Below, piece by piece: positions 1 through 9,234 of a stretch of DNA of 64,000 bases; position 1 is the first letter of the stretch; each line of letters begins with the position of its first letter. The DNA lies in NCBI GenBank assembly GCA_020722575.1, contig DYKN01000008.1, positions 1-64,000 of the forward strand, read 5' to 3'. The notes beneath the pieces are model-generated. The model was given only the letters and a program-made list of their open reading frames with translations, did not search any database and had not been told where the DNA came from. The translations under genes and the position numbers were made by a program. Origin of the DNA: Rikenella microfusus. GTDB lineage: Bacteria; Bacteroidota; Bacteroidia; Bacteroidales; VadinHA17.

Positions 1-55
1 GGCCTTCTATTCCCCGGCTGCGCCGGGGCCTATTATATCAGGCCCTTTCAGGGCT
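1..55. repeat. REP-like palindromic repeat, copy 1
   Basis: This segment contains two short perfect hairpins: CCCCGGC/GCCGGGG around a TGC loop, then GCCCT/AGGGC around TTC. Nearly the same 55-base sequence recurs in the same orientation at 3609-3666, with only a few substitutions. It has no coding potential and looks like a dispersed REP-type intergenic repeat. Its left edge may be cut by the window. Confidence 0.6.
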
Positions 56-74
56 TTATGTTCCGTCCTCTGCT

Positions 75-345
75 CGACATACTCACACTCACTCTCACTC
101 TCACTTTTGCTCCCGAGTTCTCGGGATCTACGCTATCGCTGCGTCTTCCTCTCCCGACGCTTACGGTCGGGCCTGCCCTGATATCCGCTAACGGCGGATC
201 ATCAGTGGATTTCGTCATCCCGATGCTTTCGGTCAGGATTTCGCTTCGCTCAACTTTCGCTCCCGACACTTTCAGTCGGGATTTCGTCATCCCGATGCTC
301 GGGATTCCTCAACTTTCACCTTTCGCCTTTAAACTTTCGCCTTGT
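75..345. repeat. Pyrimidine-rich repeat block, copy 1
   Basis: This non-coding stretch starts with a CTCACT-type short tandem repeat (about 80-108). It continues with imperfect repeats built around TTTCGCTCCCGAC, GGTCGGGATTTCG and CTTCGCTCAACTTTCGCC. The same building blocks in the same order recur at 3733-3870. An open frame across this block is a composition artefact. From about 346 to 700 the sequence becomes AT-rich and I see no further gene or clear signal. Confidence 0.5.
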
Positions 346-755
346 ATTATTCCATCCCCTGAATGTCTATGCTCTGTGCCCTGAACACCGCTTTGATATC
401 CGAAGCTTTGCGGAGGATGGTGCACTGCTTTTTTCTTCTCAATAATTTAAACTCTGAGTACCTCCTCCTGCCGGAAATTGCCTGCCTTTTATATTATTTA
501 CTACCTGTAAATATGAAAAAATTAAAAAATTTTTATGCTTTGAGGTAACAAAATATGGGGGATTTCAATTAAACAAAGGCGAATGTAGTCAAGATCATTA
601 TTTGACTGTTTATATACAAAAAAATTTAATCTTGTAAATAATGAGATAGTTCAATTTTAAATTAAATACTTGATGTGTATAATTTAACTTTTTAATTATC
701 AAAGCCACGAAAAAAAACAATATTAATATTTTCAATCTCTTTATTTTGCATTTCT

Positions 756-2528
756 TTGTATTCCCAACCAGCAAATTTCAGATGGGATAAGAGACATTAT
801 AAAAAAGGGAAATATGTTTTTAATTACATTTCCTACGCAAAAAATCAGAAAGAACAAGGGCCATGCGGGGCTTTTGCAGTGGTTGCTGCAGTGGAAGCCA
901 TAGCTCAAATATATTTTAATAAAACATCTCCTATGCTTGATTTATCCGAGAGCAACATATATAGTGAAAACTTGAGTGGAGGATGTCCTGGAGTAGGTTG
1001 TGGAAGTGTTGGTGTTATTGCTCCTCTAGATTTGATAAATTTAACCGGAATAGTTAATGAAGCTTGTTTTGAATATCCGGAAGAACCCTTACCAGTAGAA
1101 GATTCAATTCACAGGTATTGTTATAGAGATTGTCAGGGTATTATATGCGATAATCCAGATTACCATGTATTTATCCCTCACAATGGAAATGCAAGCATAA
1201 TAAATATACAAAATAATACTCAATTGAAACAGGCTATCATGGACTTTGGGCCTATTATTGTAACGTTGAAAGGTACTGGCCTCGGTTGCAGGATTCATCC
1301 TGATGATCCTGATTGTGAAAAGACCAATGACCACACTGTTTTATTCATAGGATGGGAAACAAAGTCTAATATTACATATTGGATTTTCAAAGACAGCTGG
1401 CCTAACAGGCAAGATTTTCCTTCTGATAGCATAAATGTATTCTTTTGGAAACCAGATTTTTATAGGGTTTATCCTGTTTATAACGGTAATACTATTCATT
1501 GCACAGGCAGTAATTGTTCCCTGTTCAGTTCGAGAAATTATGTAGATAATGATAAGGATGGTTTCTATAACTGGGGATTTGATACACAACCGAAACCTGC
1601 TGGTTGTCCAGGGCCTGATAAAATGGATTTTGATGATGGTGATTCAATACTAATTTTTCGTAGCGGATATACTCCACTGCGCACCCCTTTTATAACAGGC
1701 CCTTCTCCTTCCGGCACTGTATGTACTTCTGGAGCTACATTCAGGCTCGACTCAGTTCCGCCAGGTTTTTCTGTTACATGGAGTGTATCTCCATCTTATT
1801 GCTTTAATCAACCTCAGAGTGGCAACGGAAATTCAGCTACCGTATATCCAAACCTCTTATGGCCAGGGAAAAAATGCACTATAACTTTCACAATTTCTCA
1901 TAATGGCTCGGCAAGTTATTCAAAGGACTTTACAATTATTGGTCCATGTGAAGAAGAAGTTTCGATTTCCGTGATAGATTCATACGGAGGCTCACCACCT
2001 GAATATGGTGATACATATTACATATGTCCCAATACAATTTACTACATTTATTATAACAACTCCGACTACAGTTGTTCTACCTGGGATTATGACTGGATAC
2101 TTCCCTATGGCTGGACGGAATACTGGCGATATAGTAACATGATCTCTGTTAACACAAATGATTATCCATACGGGATGCTTGAGGTGTGGGGAAAAACCTG
2201 CTGTGAAACACAGTCACGGATTAAACTGAAAACACAGTATTTTTACGATTACTATGAATGCGGTGAATATTTCATGGCATTCCCAAATCCTGCCAATAAT
2301 TACATTGATATTGATATCAACAGAGAAAAAATGGCTGAAGAAAATATAACAACAGATGCAAAATGTACGTTAACAATATATGATAAAACAGGTCTGGTCA
2401 AATATAAAACTGAATTCAGCAGGTTCCCCTTCAGGATTGATACGGGGAACTTATCTGAAGGAATATATATTATTAATCTTCTTTACAGTGGCAAAGTATA
2501 TTCAATGCGTGTAATGATTGAACATTAA
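756..2528 (+). CDS. Secreted C1A (papain-like) cysteine protease with T9SS sorting domain
   Basis: Likely a secreted papain-family protease. Counting from the TTG at 756, the catalytic cysteine motif QGPCGAF gives Cys37, the histidine motif NDHTVLFIGW gives His193, and KDSWP at about 212-216 sits where papain has its catalytic Asn, here Asp213. The middle (about 310-490) looks like beta-rich Ig/PKD-type domains. The last about 85 residues, starting FPNPANNYIDI, form a type A T9SS sorting domain, so the protein should cross the outer membrane. The start is odd: in-frame codons from about 708 to 764 encode a good signal peptide (KKTILIF...ISLYSQ) but contain no ATG, and the frame is only closed by a stop at 693. 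TTG at 756 is merely the first ordinary start codon and would cut off the signal peptide. No propeptide is visible. It lies 14 bp before the next gene and probably shares its transcript. Confidence 0.75.
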   Translation: MYSQPANFRWDKRHYKKGKYVFNYISYAKNQKEQGPCGAFAVVAAVEAIAQIYFNKTSPMLDLSESNIYSENLSGGCPGVGCGSVGVIAPLDLINLTGIVNEACFEYPEEPLPVEDSIHRYCYRDCQGIICDNPDYHVFIPHNGNASIINIQNNTQLKQAIMDFGPIIVTLKGTGLGCRIHPDDPDCEKTNDHTVLFIGWETKSNITYWIFKDSWPNRQDFPSDSINVFFWKPDFYRVYPVYNGNTIHCTGSNCSLFSSRNYVDNDKDGFYNWGFDTQPKPAGCPGPDKMDFDDGDSILIFRSGYTPLRTPFITGPSPSGTVCTSGATFRLDSVPPGFSVTWSVSPSYCFNQPQSGNGNSATVYPNLLWPGKKCTITFTISHNGSASYSKDFTIIGPCEEEVSISVIDSYGGSPPEYGDTYYICPNTIYYIYYNNSDYSCSTWDYDWILPYGWTEYWRYSNMISVNTNDYPYGMLEVWGKTCCETQSRIKLKTQYFYDYYECGEYFMAFPNPANNYIDIDINREKMAEENITTDAKCTLTIYDKTGLVKYKTEFSRFPFRIDTGNLSEGIYIINLLYSGKVYSMRVMIEH

Positions 2529-2542
2529 AAAATGCAGTGTAT

Positions 2543-3253
2543 ATGAAAAATTCAGTGAAACTCTGTATAATGCCCCTTATATTTTCAGTTGTTTTATTTA
2601 CAGCCGGTTGCGAGAAAGAGAGTGGTTTACCCAGGGATGGAGACGGAAATGTATACGATACTGTTGTCATTGGCACACAGGTGTGGCTGAAGCAAAATCT
2701 GAAAACTACAAGATACAATAATGGGGTGAAAATACCACTGGTAACTGACGACGATAAATGGGCTTCAATGCATTCGGCTGCATATTGCTGGTATAACAAT
2801 AATCCTGAATATTACAAGGAGAATTATGGCGCTTTGTATAACTGGTATACAGTTAATAGCGGTTTGTTATGTCCTGTGGGCTGGCATGTACCTAAAGTGG
2901 AAGAGTGGGAAACATTGATTGACTATCTCGGAGGACCATATGGTGGTTCTGGTGAAAAATTGAAAGACACAGAATTCTGGAACTGTCCTTCTGGGTATAG
3001 GATGGATTGTAGGGGCACCAATGAATCAGGTTTTTCAGCCAGGCCGGGTGGTTTTCGGGGTTCGGATGGTTATTTTGGAGGGATTGGAGAAGATGCTACC
3101 TTCTGGTGTTCTCCATCCTTTTGGGATCCTCTTAATCCACCCGGTCCTTCGTATGTAATTATTACAGCCACAATGTCTTGTACAGAAATTAGATACCCTG
3201 GATCTCAAGACAAATCATCTGGATCATCAGTGCGTTGTATAAAAAATAATTGA
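2543..3253 (+). CDS. FISUMP-domain lipoprotein
   Basis: A 236-residue lipoprotein. The N-terminus MKNSVKL is followed by a hydrophobic stretch and the lipobox FTAGC, so it is probably anchored to a membrane and perhaps exposed. The body matches the Fibrobacter succinogenes major paralogous (FISUMP) domain family: VYDTVVIGTQVWLKQNL near the start, NWYTV, CPVGWHVP, the GFSARPGG-type block, and a C-terminal VRCIKNN. FISUMP domains are abundant in surface proteins of Bacteroidota and Fibrobacteres; their biochemical role is unknown. ATG 2543 was chosen over a GTG two codons upstream because it gives a normal signal peptide. It follows the protease gene closely, so the two are likely co-expressed surface proteins. 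Confidence 0.8.
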   Translation: MKNSVKLCIMPLIFSVVLFTAGCEKESGLPRDGDGNVYDTVVIGTQVWLKQNLKTTRYNNGVKIPLVTDDDKWASMHSAAYCWYNNNPEYYKENYGALYNWYTVNSGLLCPVGWHVPKVEEWETLIDYLGGPYGGSGEKLKDTEFWNCPSGYRMDCRGTNESGFSARPGGFRGSDGYFGGIGEDATFWCSPSFWDPLNPPGPSYVIITATMSCTEIRYPGSQDKSSGSSVRCIKNN

Positions 3254-3575
3254 AAATTTATATAGTTATGAGCCATAATTTCAAGTTCAAGATATTTGAA
3301 ATTAAACATACAATTAGCAAGCTGAATTTAGTCAATATAAAAAATATCGTTTTCAAAAATTATCTCTAAATCCTCCCGACACTTCGATTTTTGCCGTGTG
3401 TTTGATTTGTATCCTGTAGCTCCATCAACATATCAGAATTCAGGTCGCAGCTACGCACCTGAAAGATAAACCATGAATTTCCGATCCTGCAATCAGGTCG
3501 CCGTTAGGCGGCTCTATTCTTTACTTACCGCTCTGAATTTTGATCTTTGCACTCTATGCATTTACAGCTAGAAAT
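3254..3575. other. Intergenic region, no gene seen
   Basis: This stretch separates the FISUMP gene from the second repeat block. It is AT-rich at first and becomes more balanced after about 3370. It has many stops in all frames and I see no promoter, terminator or RNA signature. Confidence 0.4.
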
Positions 3576-3584
3576 GCGATATTC

Positions 3585-3666
3585 AGCCCCTTCAGGGCTG
3601 GAGGTATGCGGGGACTTCTATTCCCCGGCTACGCCGGGGACTATTATATCAGGCCCTTTCAGGGCT
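3585..3666. repeat. REP-like palindromic repeat, copy 2
   Basis: A small hairpin AGCCC-CTTCA-GGGCT (3585-3599) is followed at 3609-3666 by a near-identical direct copy of the element at 1-55, with the same CCCCGGC/GCCGGGG and GCCCT/AGGGC hairpins. The two copies bracket the protease and FISUMP genes. Confidence 0.6.
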
Positions 3667-3732
3667 AAATTTGTTGTTCTTATTGACCTCTATACCCTTG
3701 AGATTAACTTTCGCCTTTTAACTTTCGCCTTT

Positions 3733-3870
3733 CGCCTTTACTCTCACACTCACTCTCACTCTCACTCTGCCGATTCTCGGGATCTTCGTCCCGAATTCTT
3801 CGGGACTACGACTTTCGCTCCCGACGCTTACGGTCGGGATTTCGCTTCGCTCAACTTTCGCCTTTAAACT
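3733..3870. repeat. Pyrimidine-rich repeat block, copy 2
   Basis: A CTCACT-type short tandem repeat (about 3733-3768) is followed by TTTCGCTCCCGACGCTTACGG and related segments. It mirrors the block at 75-345 in content and order. Non-coding. Confidence 0.5.
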
Positions 3871-3873
3871 TGA

Positions 3874-4288
3874 AATGGCTCTTAAGAGCCATTTTACGTG
3901 ATCCCGGAGCGATTGTTCGCCCCCACAGGCCACAATCACTTGCCGCTCACGAGCTCGTCCCGCTTTGCGGGACTCGGTTCGAACGCCTCCAACCCTTCGC
4001 GTTCTCGTCGCTCCTTTTTCCTATGACTAATTTAAAACATCCTATTCCTTATAAAAAAATGAATGGCTCTTAAGAGCCATTTTACGTGATCCCGGAGCGA
4101 TTGTTCGCCCCCACAGGCCACAATCACTTGCCGCTCACGAGCTCGTCCCGCTTTGCGGGACTCGGTTCGAACGCCTCCAACCCTTCGCGTTCTCGTCGCT
4201 CCTTTTTCCTATGACTAATTTAAAACATCCTATTCCTTATAAAAAAATGAATGGCTCTTAAGAGCCATTTTACGTGATCCCGGAGCGA
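3874..4288. repeat. 188-bp tandem repeat carrying the tRNA-Arg 3' end and terminator
   Basis: Two identical 188-bp units (3874-4061 and 4062-4249) are followed by the first 39 bases of a third (4250-4288) that merges into the real tRNA-Arg gene. Each unit begins with the 20-bp perfect palindrome AATGGCTCTTAAGAGCCATT, then ACG, then TGATCCCGGAGCGA, which is the last 14 bases of the tRNA read on the other strand. The rest of the unit is unrelated and includes a CCCGC-TTT-GCGGG hairpin. The tRNA tail and terminator have therefore been duplicated twice at one place. Confidence 0.9.
4250..4269 (-). terminator. Intrinsic terminator of tRNA-Arg
   Basis: Read on the minus strand, the perfect palindrome AATGGCTCTTAAGAGCCATT folds into a hairpin. 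It is followed by CATTTTTTTATAAGG, giving a classic stem plus T-run. It begins 5 bases after the 3' end of the tRNA. Copies of the same palindrome stand at 4062-4081 (also followed by a T-run) and 3874-3893 (without a T-run). Confidence 0.8.
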
Positions 4289-4348
4289 CTCGAACGCTCA
4301 ACCAACAGAACCGGAATCTGTCATTCTATCCAATTGAACTACGGGACC
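4275..4348 (-). tRNA. tRNA-Arg (anticodon CCG)
   Basis: The minus strand folds into a full 74-nt cloverleaf. The acceptor stem is GGTCCCG/CGGGATC (one G-T pair), with D-stem GTTC/GAAT and anticodon stem ACAGA/TCTGT. The loop TTCCGGT gives anticodon CCG, which reads the arginine codon CGG. The T-arm is GAGCG-TTCGAGT-CGCTC and the discriminator base is A. No CCA is encoded, as usual in this phylum. A promoter lies at 4387-4418 and a terminator at 4250-4269, so it is a single-gene transcription unit. Confidence 0.95.
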
Positions 4349-4356
4349 ATTTTCAA

Positions 4357-4382
4357 GTGATTTTATGCCCCGATAAAATCAC
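4357..4382 (-). other. Perfect hairpin in the tRNA-Arg 5' leader
   Basis: GTGATTTTAT and ATAAAATCAC form a 10-bp perfect stem with a 6-base loop, ending 8 bases before the mature tRNA. Judged from the promoter position, the stem would lie at or near the very 5' end of the primary transcript. It may protect or present the leader for RNase P; this is inference. Confidence 0.5.
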
Positions 4383-4386
4383 AATG

Positions 4387-4418
4387 CAAAAATAAAACCA
4401 TCAACGATTTTTTCCAAA
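4387..4418 (-). promoter_or_regulatory. Bacteroidota -33/-7 promoter of tRNA-Arg
   Basis: On the minus strand TTTG (4415-4418) is followed after 20 bases by TATTTTTG (4387-4394), an exact match to TAnnTTTG at the usual spacing for the main sigma factor of Bacteroidota. Transcription would start near 4381. Confidence 0.75.
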
Positions 4419-4531
4419 CTCTTCCCGGTAATTTTAATTAATAAAACCAGAGCATCAAAATAACGTTAATGAAATCTGCCAAAGTTTTCCTATTTTCGCA
4501 CGCTGATATCCGGAAAAACAATAAGAGACTC

Positions 4532-7192
4532 ATGGAATACAATTTCAGGGAAATAGAAAAGAAATGGCAGAAATACTGGGAAGATAATAAAACTTTCAAA
4601 ACACCAGACGATTTTTCCAATCCAAAAAAATTTTATGTCCTCGATATGTTTCCTTACCCATCGGGGGCAGGGCTCCATGTAGGGCATCCCGAGGGTTATA
4701 CTGCAACCGATATTGTTGCTCGTTATAAAAGAATGAAAGGCTATAACGTCCTGCATCCTATGGGATGGGATGCATTTGGTTTGCCCGCTGAACAATATGC
4801 CATTCAAACCGGTACCCATCCAGCAATCACAACAAAAAATAATTGCGATACCTTCCGCCGGCAGATAAAAGAACTTGGATTAAGCTACGACTGGGACAGA
4901 GAAATTAACACCACCGATCCGGAGTATTACAAATGGACGCAATGGATTTTCATCAAAATATACAATACATGGTACGATGAAAAAACAGGCAGGGGAAGGC
5001 CAATATCCGAACTGCCGATTCCTGATGAAATAATGAAAAAAGGAAAAGAGGAAGTTAGAAAGTATGTTGATTCAAAACGACTGGCTTACTATGATGATGC
5101 CCAGGTTTGGTGGTGCCCCGAATGCAGGATAGTATGCGCCAACGAGGAGGTCTTAACCGACGGTTCGCATGAAAAATGCGGTAATACAGTCGAGAAAAAA
5201 TTTCTGAAGCAATGGATGCTCCGCATACCGCTTTATGCCGAAAGACTCCTGCAGGGAATTGATGACCTCGACTGGCCCGAAGGAATCAAGGAGATGCAGA
5301 GAAACTGGATTGGCCGCTCAACCGGTGCCGATGTTGATTTTGCAATTGAAGGATCTGAAGAAAAAATTACCGTTTTCACTACCAGACCCGATACTCTTTT
5401 CGGAGCAACATATATGGTGCTCTCTCCGGAACACCCGCTCGTTGAAAAAATTACAACCCCGGACAAAAAAAACGAGGTCGCCGCCTATGTCAAGGCAGCT
5501 GCATTAAAATCTGACCTCGACCGGACAGACCTTTCGAAAGAAAAAACAGGCGTTTTCACCGGAAGCTATGCAATTAATCCAGTAAATCTTAAAAAGATTC
5601 CTGTCTGGGTCGCCGATTATGTTCTGATGGGCTATGGAACCGGTGCTATTATGGCTGTACCGGCACATGATGAACGCGACTTTGAATTTGCAGTAAAATT
5701 CAACCTTCCTATTATTTGTATTATGGACCCTGACACTCCCGATGCGGAACAAAGGATGAAAATACTTGAAGGCAAGGAGTGCTGGATTGAAGATGGCCGC
5801 TATATCAATTCATCTAATGCGGTAACCGGTATCAATATCAACGGCCTGAACAAAGAAGCAGGCATAAAAAAAATGATTGAATGGCTCGAAAAACAAAACA
5901 TCGGAAAATACAGGATAAACTATAAACTGCGCGACTGGCTCTTCAGCCGGCAGCGCTACTGGGGAGAACCCTTCCCGGTAATTCACTGGGATGACGGTGA
6001 AATAACAGTACTCGATGAAAAGGACCTGCCGCTTGAACTGCCTCCTCTCGAAAAATACCAACCGGGGGAAACAGGAGAATCGCCTCTTGCAAACGCAATA
6101 GATTGGCTTACAGTTATTGATGCCAGCGGCCGGAAAGGAAGACGGGAAACCAACACCATGCCTCAATGGGCTGGATCATGCTGGTACTACCTCCGCTTCA
6201 TTGACCCAAAAAACAATAAAATAATATTCGATCCAGCAAAAGAAAAATACTGGATGCCTGTCGACCTTTACATAGGTGGTGCAGAACATGCAGTACTGCA
6301 CCTGCTATACAGCCGTTTCTGGCATAAAGTGTTGTACGACCTCGGTATCGTCTCCACAAGCGAACCTTTCACAAAACTGTTCAACCAGGGAATGATACTT
6401 GCTTATGCATACGAAACCGAAAAGGGAGCAAAAGTTGCCAGCGATATGGTCGAGGATAAAAATGGAAAATACTACCATCGCGAAACAGGCGAAGAACTAC
6501 ACCAGATAGTGGCCAAAATGTCTAAAACACTCAAAAATGTAGTTAACCCCGATGACGTTGTAAAAAATTACGGAGCCGACTCACTACGCCTGTACGAAAT
6601 GTTTATGGGCCCCCTCGATGTTACCAAACCATGGGACGATAAAGGCGTTAAAGGCGTATTCGGATTCCTTGGCAGAACTTTCAGATTTCTCTCAGAAAAA
6701 AATAATATCACCAACGGTGAAGAAGATCCTGAAATACTTAAAAGCCTTCACCAGACAATAAAAAAAGTGGAGAATGATATCATCAATCTAAGATTTAATA
6801 CCGCTATATCGGCAATGATGATATTCATTAACTTCGCCATCAAAAAAGGTAAAGTTACCAGAACTACAGCCGAAACCTTTACCAAAATTATCGCCCCGTT
6901 TGCACCTCACCTTGCTGAAGAACTCTGGAACCTTCTAGGCCATGATAAAACAATAGCCTATGAACCCTGGCCACAATACAATGAAGAATATCTCAAAGAA
7001 GAAATCTTTGAATACCCGGTCTCTTTTAATGGCAAACTCAGGTTCAAAATAGAACTGCCACTTACACTGAATAAAGATGAAATAATACAGACCGTACTCT
7101 CTGATCCGAAATCAGAAAAATGGCTCGCAGGAAAAAAACCTGAAAAAATTGTGGTTGTGCCCGGTAAAATAGTAAACGTGGTCATAAGATAA
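4532..7192 (+). CDS. leuS: Leucyl-tRNA synthetase
   Basis: Charges tRNA-Leu with leucine in the cytoplasm; a class I synthetase with editing activity. The 886-residue protein has the HIGH signature as HVGH (49-52) within [12 protein letters not shown], a CP1 editing domain with the [14 protein letters not shown] motif, and the catalytic loop as KMSKT (662-666) instead of the usual KMSKS. Length is normal for bacterial LeuRS. ATG 4532 ([13 protein letters not shown]) was chosen over an in-frame ATG 63 bases upstream because family members begin at this conserved segment. It stands alone; the M23 peptidase gene follows after 32 bp and may be read through. Confidence 0.97.
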   Translation: MEYNFREIEKKWQKYWEDNKTFKTPDDFSNPKKFYVLDMFPYPSGAGLHVGHPEGYTATDIVARYKRMKGYNVLHPMGWDAFGLPAEQYAIQTGTHPAITTKNNCDTFRRQIKELGLSYDWDREINTTDPEYYKWTQWIFIKIYNTWYDEKTGRGRPISELPIPDEIMKKGKEEVRKYVDSKRLAYYDDAQVWWCPECRIVCANEEVLTDGSHEKCGNTVEKKFLKQWMLRIPLYAERLLQGIDDLDWPEGIKEMQRNWIGRSTGADVDFAIEGSEEKITVFTTRPDTLFGATYMVLSPEHPLVEKITTPDKKNEVAAYVKAAALKSDLDRTDLSKEKTGVFTGSYAINPVNLKKIPVWVADYVLMGYGTGAIMAVPAHDERDFEFAVKFNLPIICIMDPDTPDAEQRMKILEGKECWIEDGRYINSSNAVTGININGLNKEAGIKKMIEWLEKQNIGKYRINYKLRDWLFSRQRYWGEPFPVIHWDDGEITVLDEKDLPLELPPLEKYQPGETGESPLANAIDWLTVIDASGRKGRRETNTMPQWAGSCWYYLRFIDPKNNKIIFDPAKEKYWMPVDLYIGGAEHAVLHLLYSRFWHKVLYDLGIVSTSEPFTKLFNQGMILAYAYETEKGAKVASDMVEDKNGKYYHRETGEELHQIVAKMSKTLKNVVNPDDVVKNYGADSLRLYEMFMGPLDVTKPWDDKGVKGVFGFLGRTFRFLSEKNNITNGEEDPEILKSLHQTIKKVENDIINLRFNTAISAMMIFINFAIKKGKVTRTTAETFTKIIAPFAPHLAEELWNLLGHDKTIAYEPWPQYNEEYLKEEIFEYPVSFNGKLRFKIELPLTLNKDEIIQTVLSDPKSEKWLAGKKPEKIVVVPGKIVNVVIR

Positions 7193-7224
7193 ACCGCCGG
7201 AAGTTAATAAATCTCCATGCCGGT

Positions 7225-8484
7225 ATGAAAATACCCAATCATGAATCTATACTATTTTCCCCCATAATTGTTCTGATTTTAACTCAGACTTTGATCTCCT
7301 GCATACATCATGAGAATAATCCTGCTCCTGCGATAATCGAACTGAATGTTAGTTCAGACAATCAAAAAAATGAAGAACCATTAAGACTATACGGCATTCC
7401 ATGCGATTCCCTTAACATTATCACCGGAACAATTAAACCCAACAGGTTTTTATCCGATATACTTTCCCCTTATGGAGTAACAGGAAAAGAAATTGATATA
7501 TTAGTTAAAAACTCAAAAGATATTTTTGATGTCAGAAAAATTAGGGCACGAAACAACTATACAATTCTTACCGATAACGATAGTGCTGCTACACTCAGGT
7601 ATTTTATTTATGATCACGAACCCGGGCTCTCATATATTTTCAGCTTTAACGATTCTTTAAATATTACTCCATGGCGACTGGAATATTCAAAGGAGATAAA
7701 ATTTTCTTCATTTACCATTGAAACGTCCCTGTGGGATGCAATGAAAAAGACAAATGTAAATCCTGAACTTTCTATTGCGTTGTCGGAAATATTTGCATGG
7801 ACGGTTGATTTTTTCGGATTGCAGAAAGGCGACAAATTTAAAGTGATTTATGAAGAAAAATATATTGGAGATAAATATGTTCTTCCCGGGAGAATTTACG
7901 GAGCATCATTTATTTCCGGAAGCAGAGAATACAAGGCCATCCCTTTCATTCAGAACGGAATCGAAAGTTATTATGATACTGACGGTTCAAGCCTGAGGAG
8001 AGAATTTCTTAAGGCTCCGCTGAAATTCAGCCGTATAACCTCCAGATTTTCCGCAGCAAGAATGCATCCGATTCTCCGGATTGTAAGACCACATCATGGC
8101 GTTGATTATGCTGCACCTGTTGGTACTCCTGTTTATACAGTGGGAGATGGTAAAATAACGGAAACAGGTAATAATCCAGGTGCAGGAAAATATGTTAAAA
8201 TTCGCCATAATAGCGTTTACTCTACCGCTTACCTTCATCTTAGTTCTTTCGGAAAAGGAATCGTTCCAGGAGCTTATGTTAAACAGGGAGATATTATAGG
8301 ATATGTAGGTTCTAGCGGCCTATCAACAGGCCCTCACCTCGACTTTAGATTCTATAAAAACGGCTATCCTGTTGATCCTCTCAAGGTTGAAGCACCCCCT
8401 TCAGAACCCGTTTTGAAAGAAAACCTCGAAAAATTCAACAGAATAAAAACTGTTATTTCAATTCTTCTTGACCAGATTGATTAA
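7225..8484 (+). CDS. M23-family cell-wall peptidase (MepM-like lipoprotein)
   Basis: A probable peptidoglycan endopeptidase acting in the periplasm. The first about 25 residues form a signal peptide ending in LISC, a lipobox, so it is likely a lipoprotein. An OapA/LysM-like N-terminal half precedes a C-terminal LytM domain with HHGVD (His290-Asp294) and YLHLSSF. The last metal-binding motif, normally HxH, reads GPHLDF (His371, Asp373), so an Asp replaces the second His. Related Bacteroidota proteins can also vary at this position, so the enzyme may still bind zinc. ATG 7225 gives the only sensible signal peptide. Its 3' end overlaps the convergent purN gene by 32 bp. Confidence 0.85.
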   Translation: MKIPNHESILFSPIIVLILTQTLISCIHHENNPAPAIIELNVSSDNQKNEEPLRLYGIPCDSLNIITGTIKPNRFLSDILSPYGVTGKEIDILVKNSKDIFDVRKIRARNNYTILTDNDSAATLRYFIYDHEPGLSYIFSFNDSLNITPWRLEYSKEIKFSSFTIETSLWDAMKKTNVNPELSIALSEIFAWTVDFFGLQKGDKFKVIYEEKYIGDKYVLPGRIYGASFISGSREYKAIPFIQNGIESYYDTDGSSLRREFLKAPLKFSRITSRFSAARMHPILRIVRPHHGVDYAAPVGTPVYTVGDGKITETGNNPGAGKYVKIRHNSVYSTAYLHLSSFGKGIVPGAYVKQGDIIGYVGSSGLSTGPHLDFRFYKNGYPVDPLKVEAPPSEPVLKENLEKFNRIKTVISILLDQID

Positions 8485-9055
8485 CTTCATTTCCGGTAAG
8501 CAATTTCTCAATAACCTCTGGATAGTATCTATATTCAAGCTCATGAACCCTTTCAGCCAGCGTATCAACAGTGTCCCCTGGTAAAACGCTGCATCTGGCC
8601 TGAAAAATTATATCCCCATGATCATAAATTCCGTCGACATAATGAATTGTTATTCCTGATTCCTTTTCTCCAGCCTCAATGACAGCCCTGTGAACCCTCT
8701 CACCATACATCCCTTTCCCCCCATACGACGGAAGTAATGCAGGATGAATATTGACAATCCTTCCCTGATAACTCCTGAGAATATCCTCAGGTATTAACCA
8801 TAAAAAACCTGCCAGTACAATAAAATCTATTTTATATAACCTCAGAGCATTAAGCACCCGGCCTTTTTCATAAAAATCCTTTCTGTTAAAAGTTATTGAC
8901 GGAATATTTAATCTTGCAGCCCTGACCAGAACATAAGCATCTGGGTTATTTGACAGAACTAAAGCTACTCTTCCTGTCTCCCGTCGGGAAAAATATTTAA
9001 TAATATTTTCAGCGTTTGTCCCTGTACCTGAGGCAAAAATTGCTATATTCTTCAT
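8453..9055 (-). CDS. purN: Phosphoribosylglycinamide formyltransferase
   Basis: Transfers a formyl group from 10-formyl-tetrahydrofolate to GAR in purine synthesis; cytoplasmic. The 200-residue protein has the SGTGTN phosphate-binding loop near the N-terminus, the NIHPALLPSYGGKGMYG catalytic segment (Asn and His), and SGITIHYVDGIYDHGDI with the conserved Asp. Length is normal. ATG 9055 was chosen over a TTG two codons upstream. It is transcribed alone, divergently from acpP and convergent with the M23 peptidase gene. Confidence 0.95.
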   Translation of the reverse strand: MKNIAIFASGTGTNAENIIKYFSRRETGRVALVLSNNPDAYVLVRAARLNIPSITFNRKDFYEKGRVLNALRLYKIDFIVLAGFLWLIPEDILRSYQGRIVNIHPALLPSYGGKGMYGERVHRAVIEAGEKESGITIHYVDGIYDHGDIIFQARCSVLPGDTVDTLAERVHELEYRYYPEVIEKLLTGNEVNQSGQEELK

Positions 9056-9234
9056 TTTCAATACGTTTTAAAAAAGAAAAATTTTCTCAGGATTTTTTTA
9101 TTATTCAACAAATTATATATCAATTCATTAAATGAATTTAATAAAAATTTACGAGCAAATATTTTGAAAATTCTTTTACAAATATATTTCTTTGCATTAT
9201 CTTTAAATTAGGTATTAATTAAAAATTTAAAATT

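Noticed and set aside
58..384. An open frame of 108 codons on the plus strand (and an 80-codon one opposite)
   Set aside because: It runs through the low-complexity CTCACT and TTTCGCTCCCGAC repeats; repeat composition explains the lack of stops and the protein has no recognisable features.
3874..4249. CRISPR-like array
   Set aside because: The units are 188 bp, identical over their whole length, without spacers and without cas genes nearby; the tRNA-tail explanation fits.
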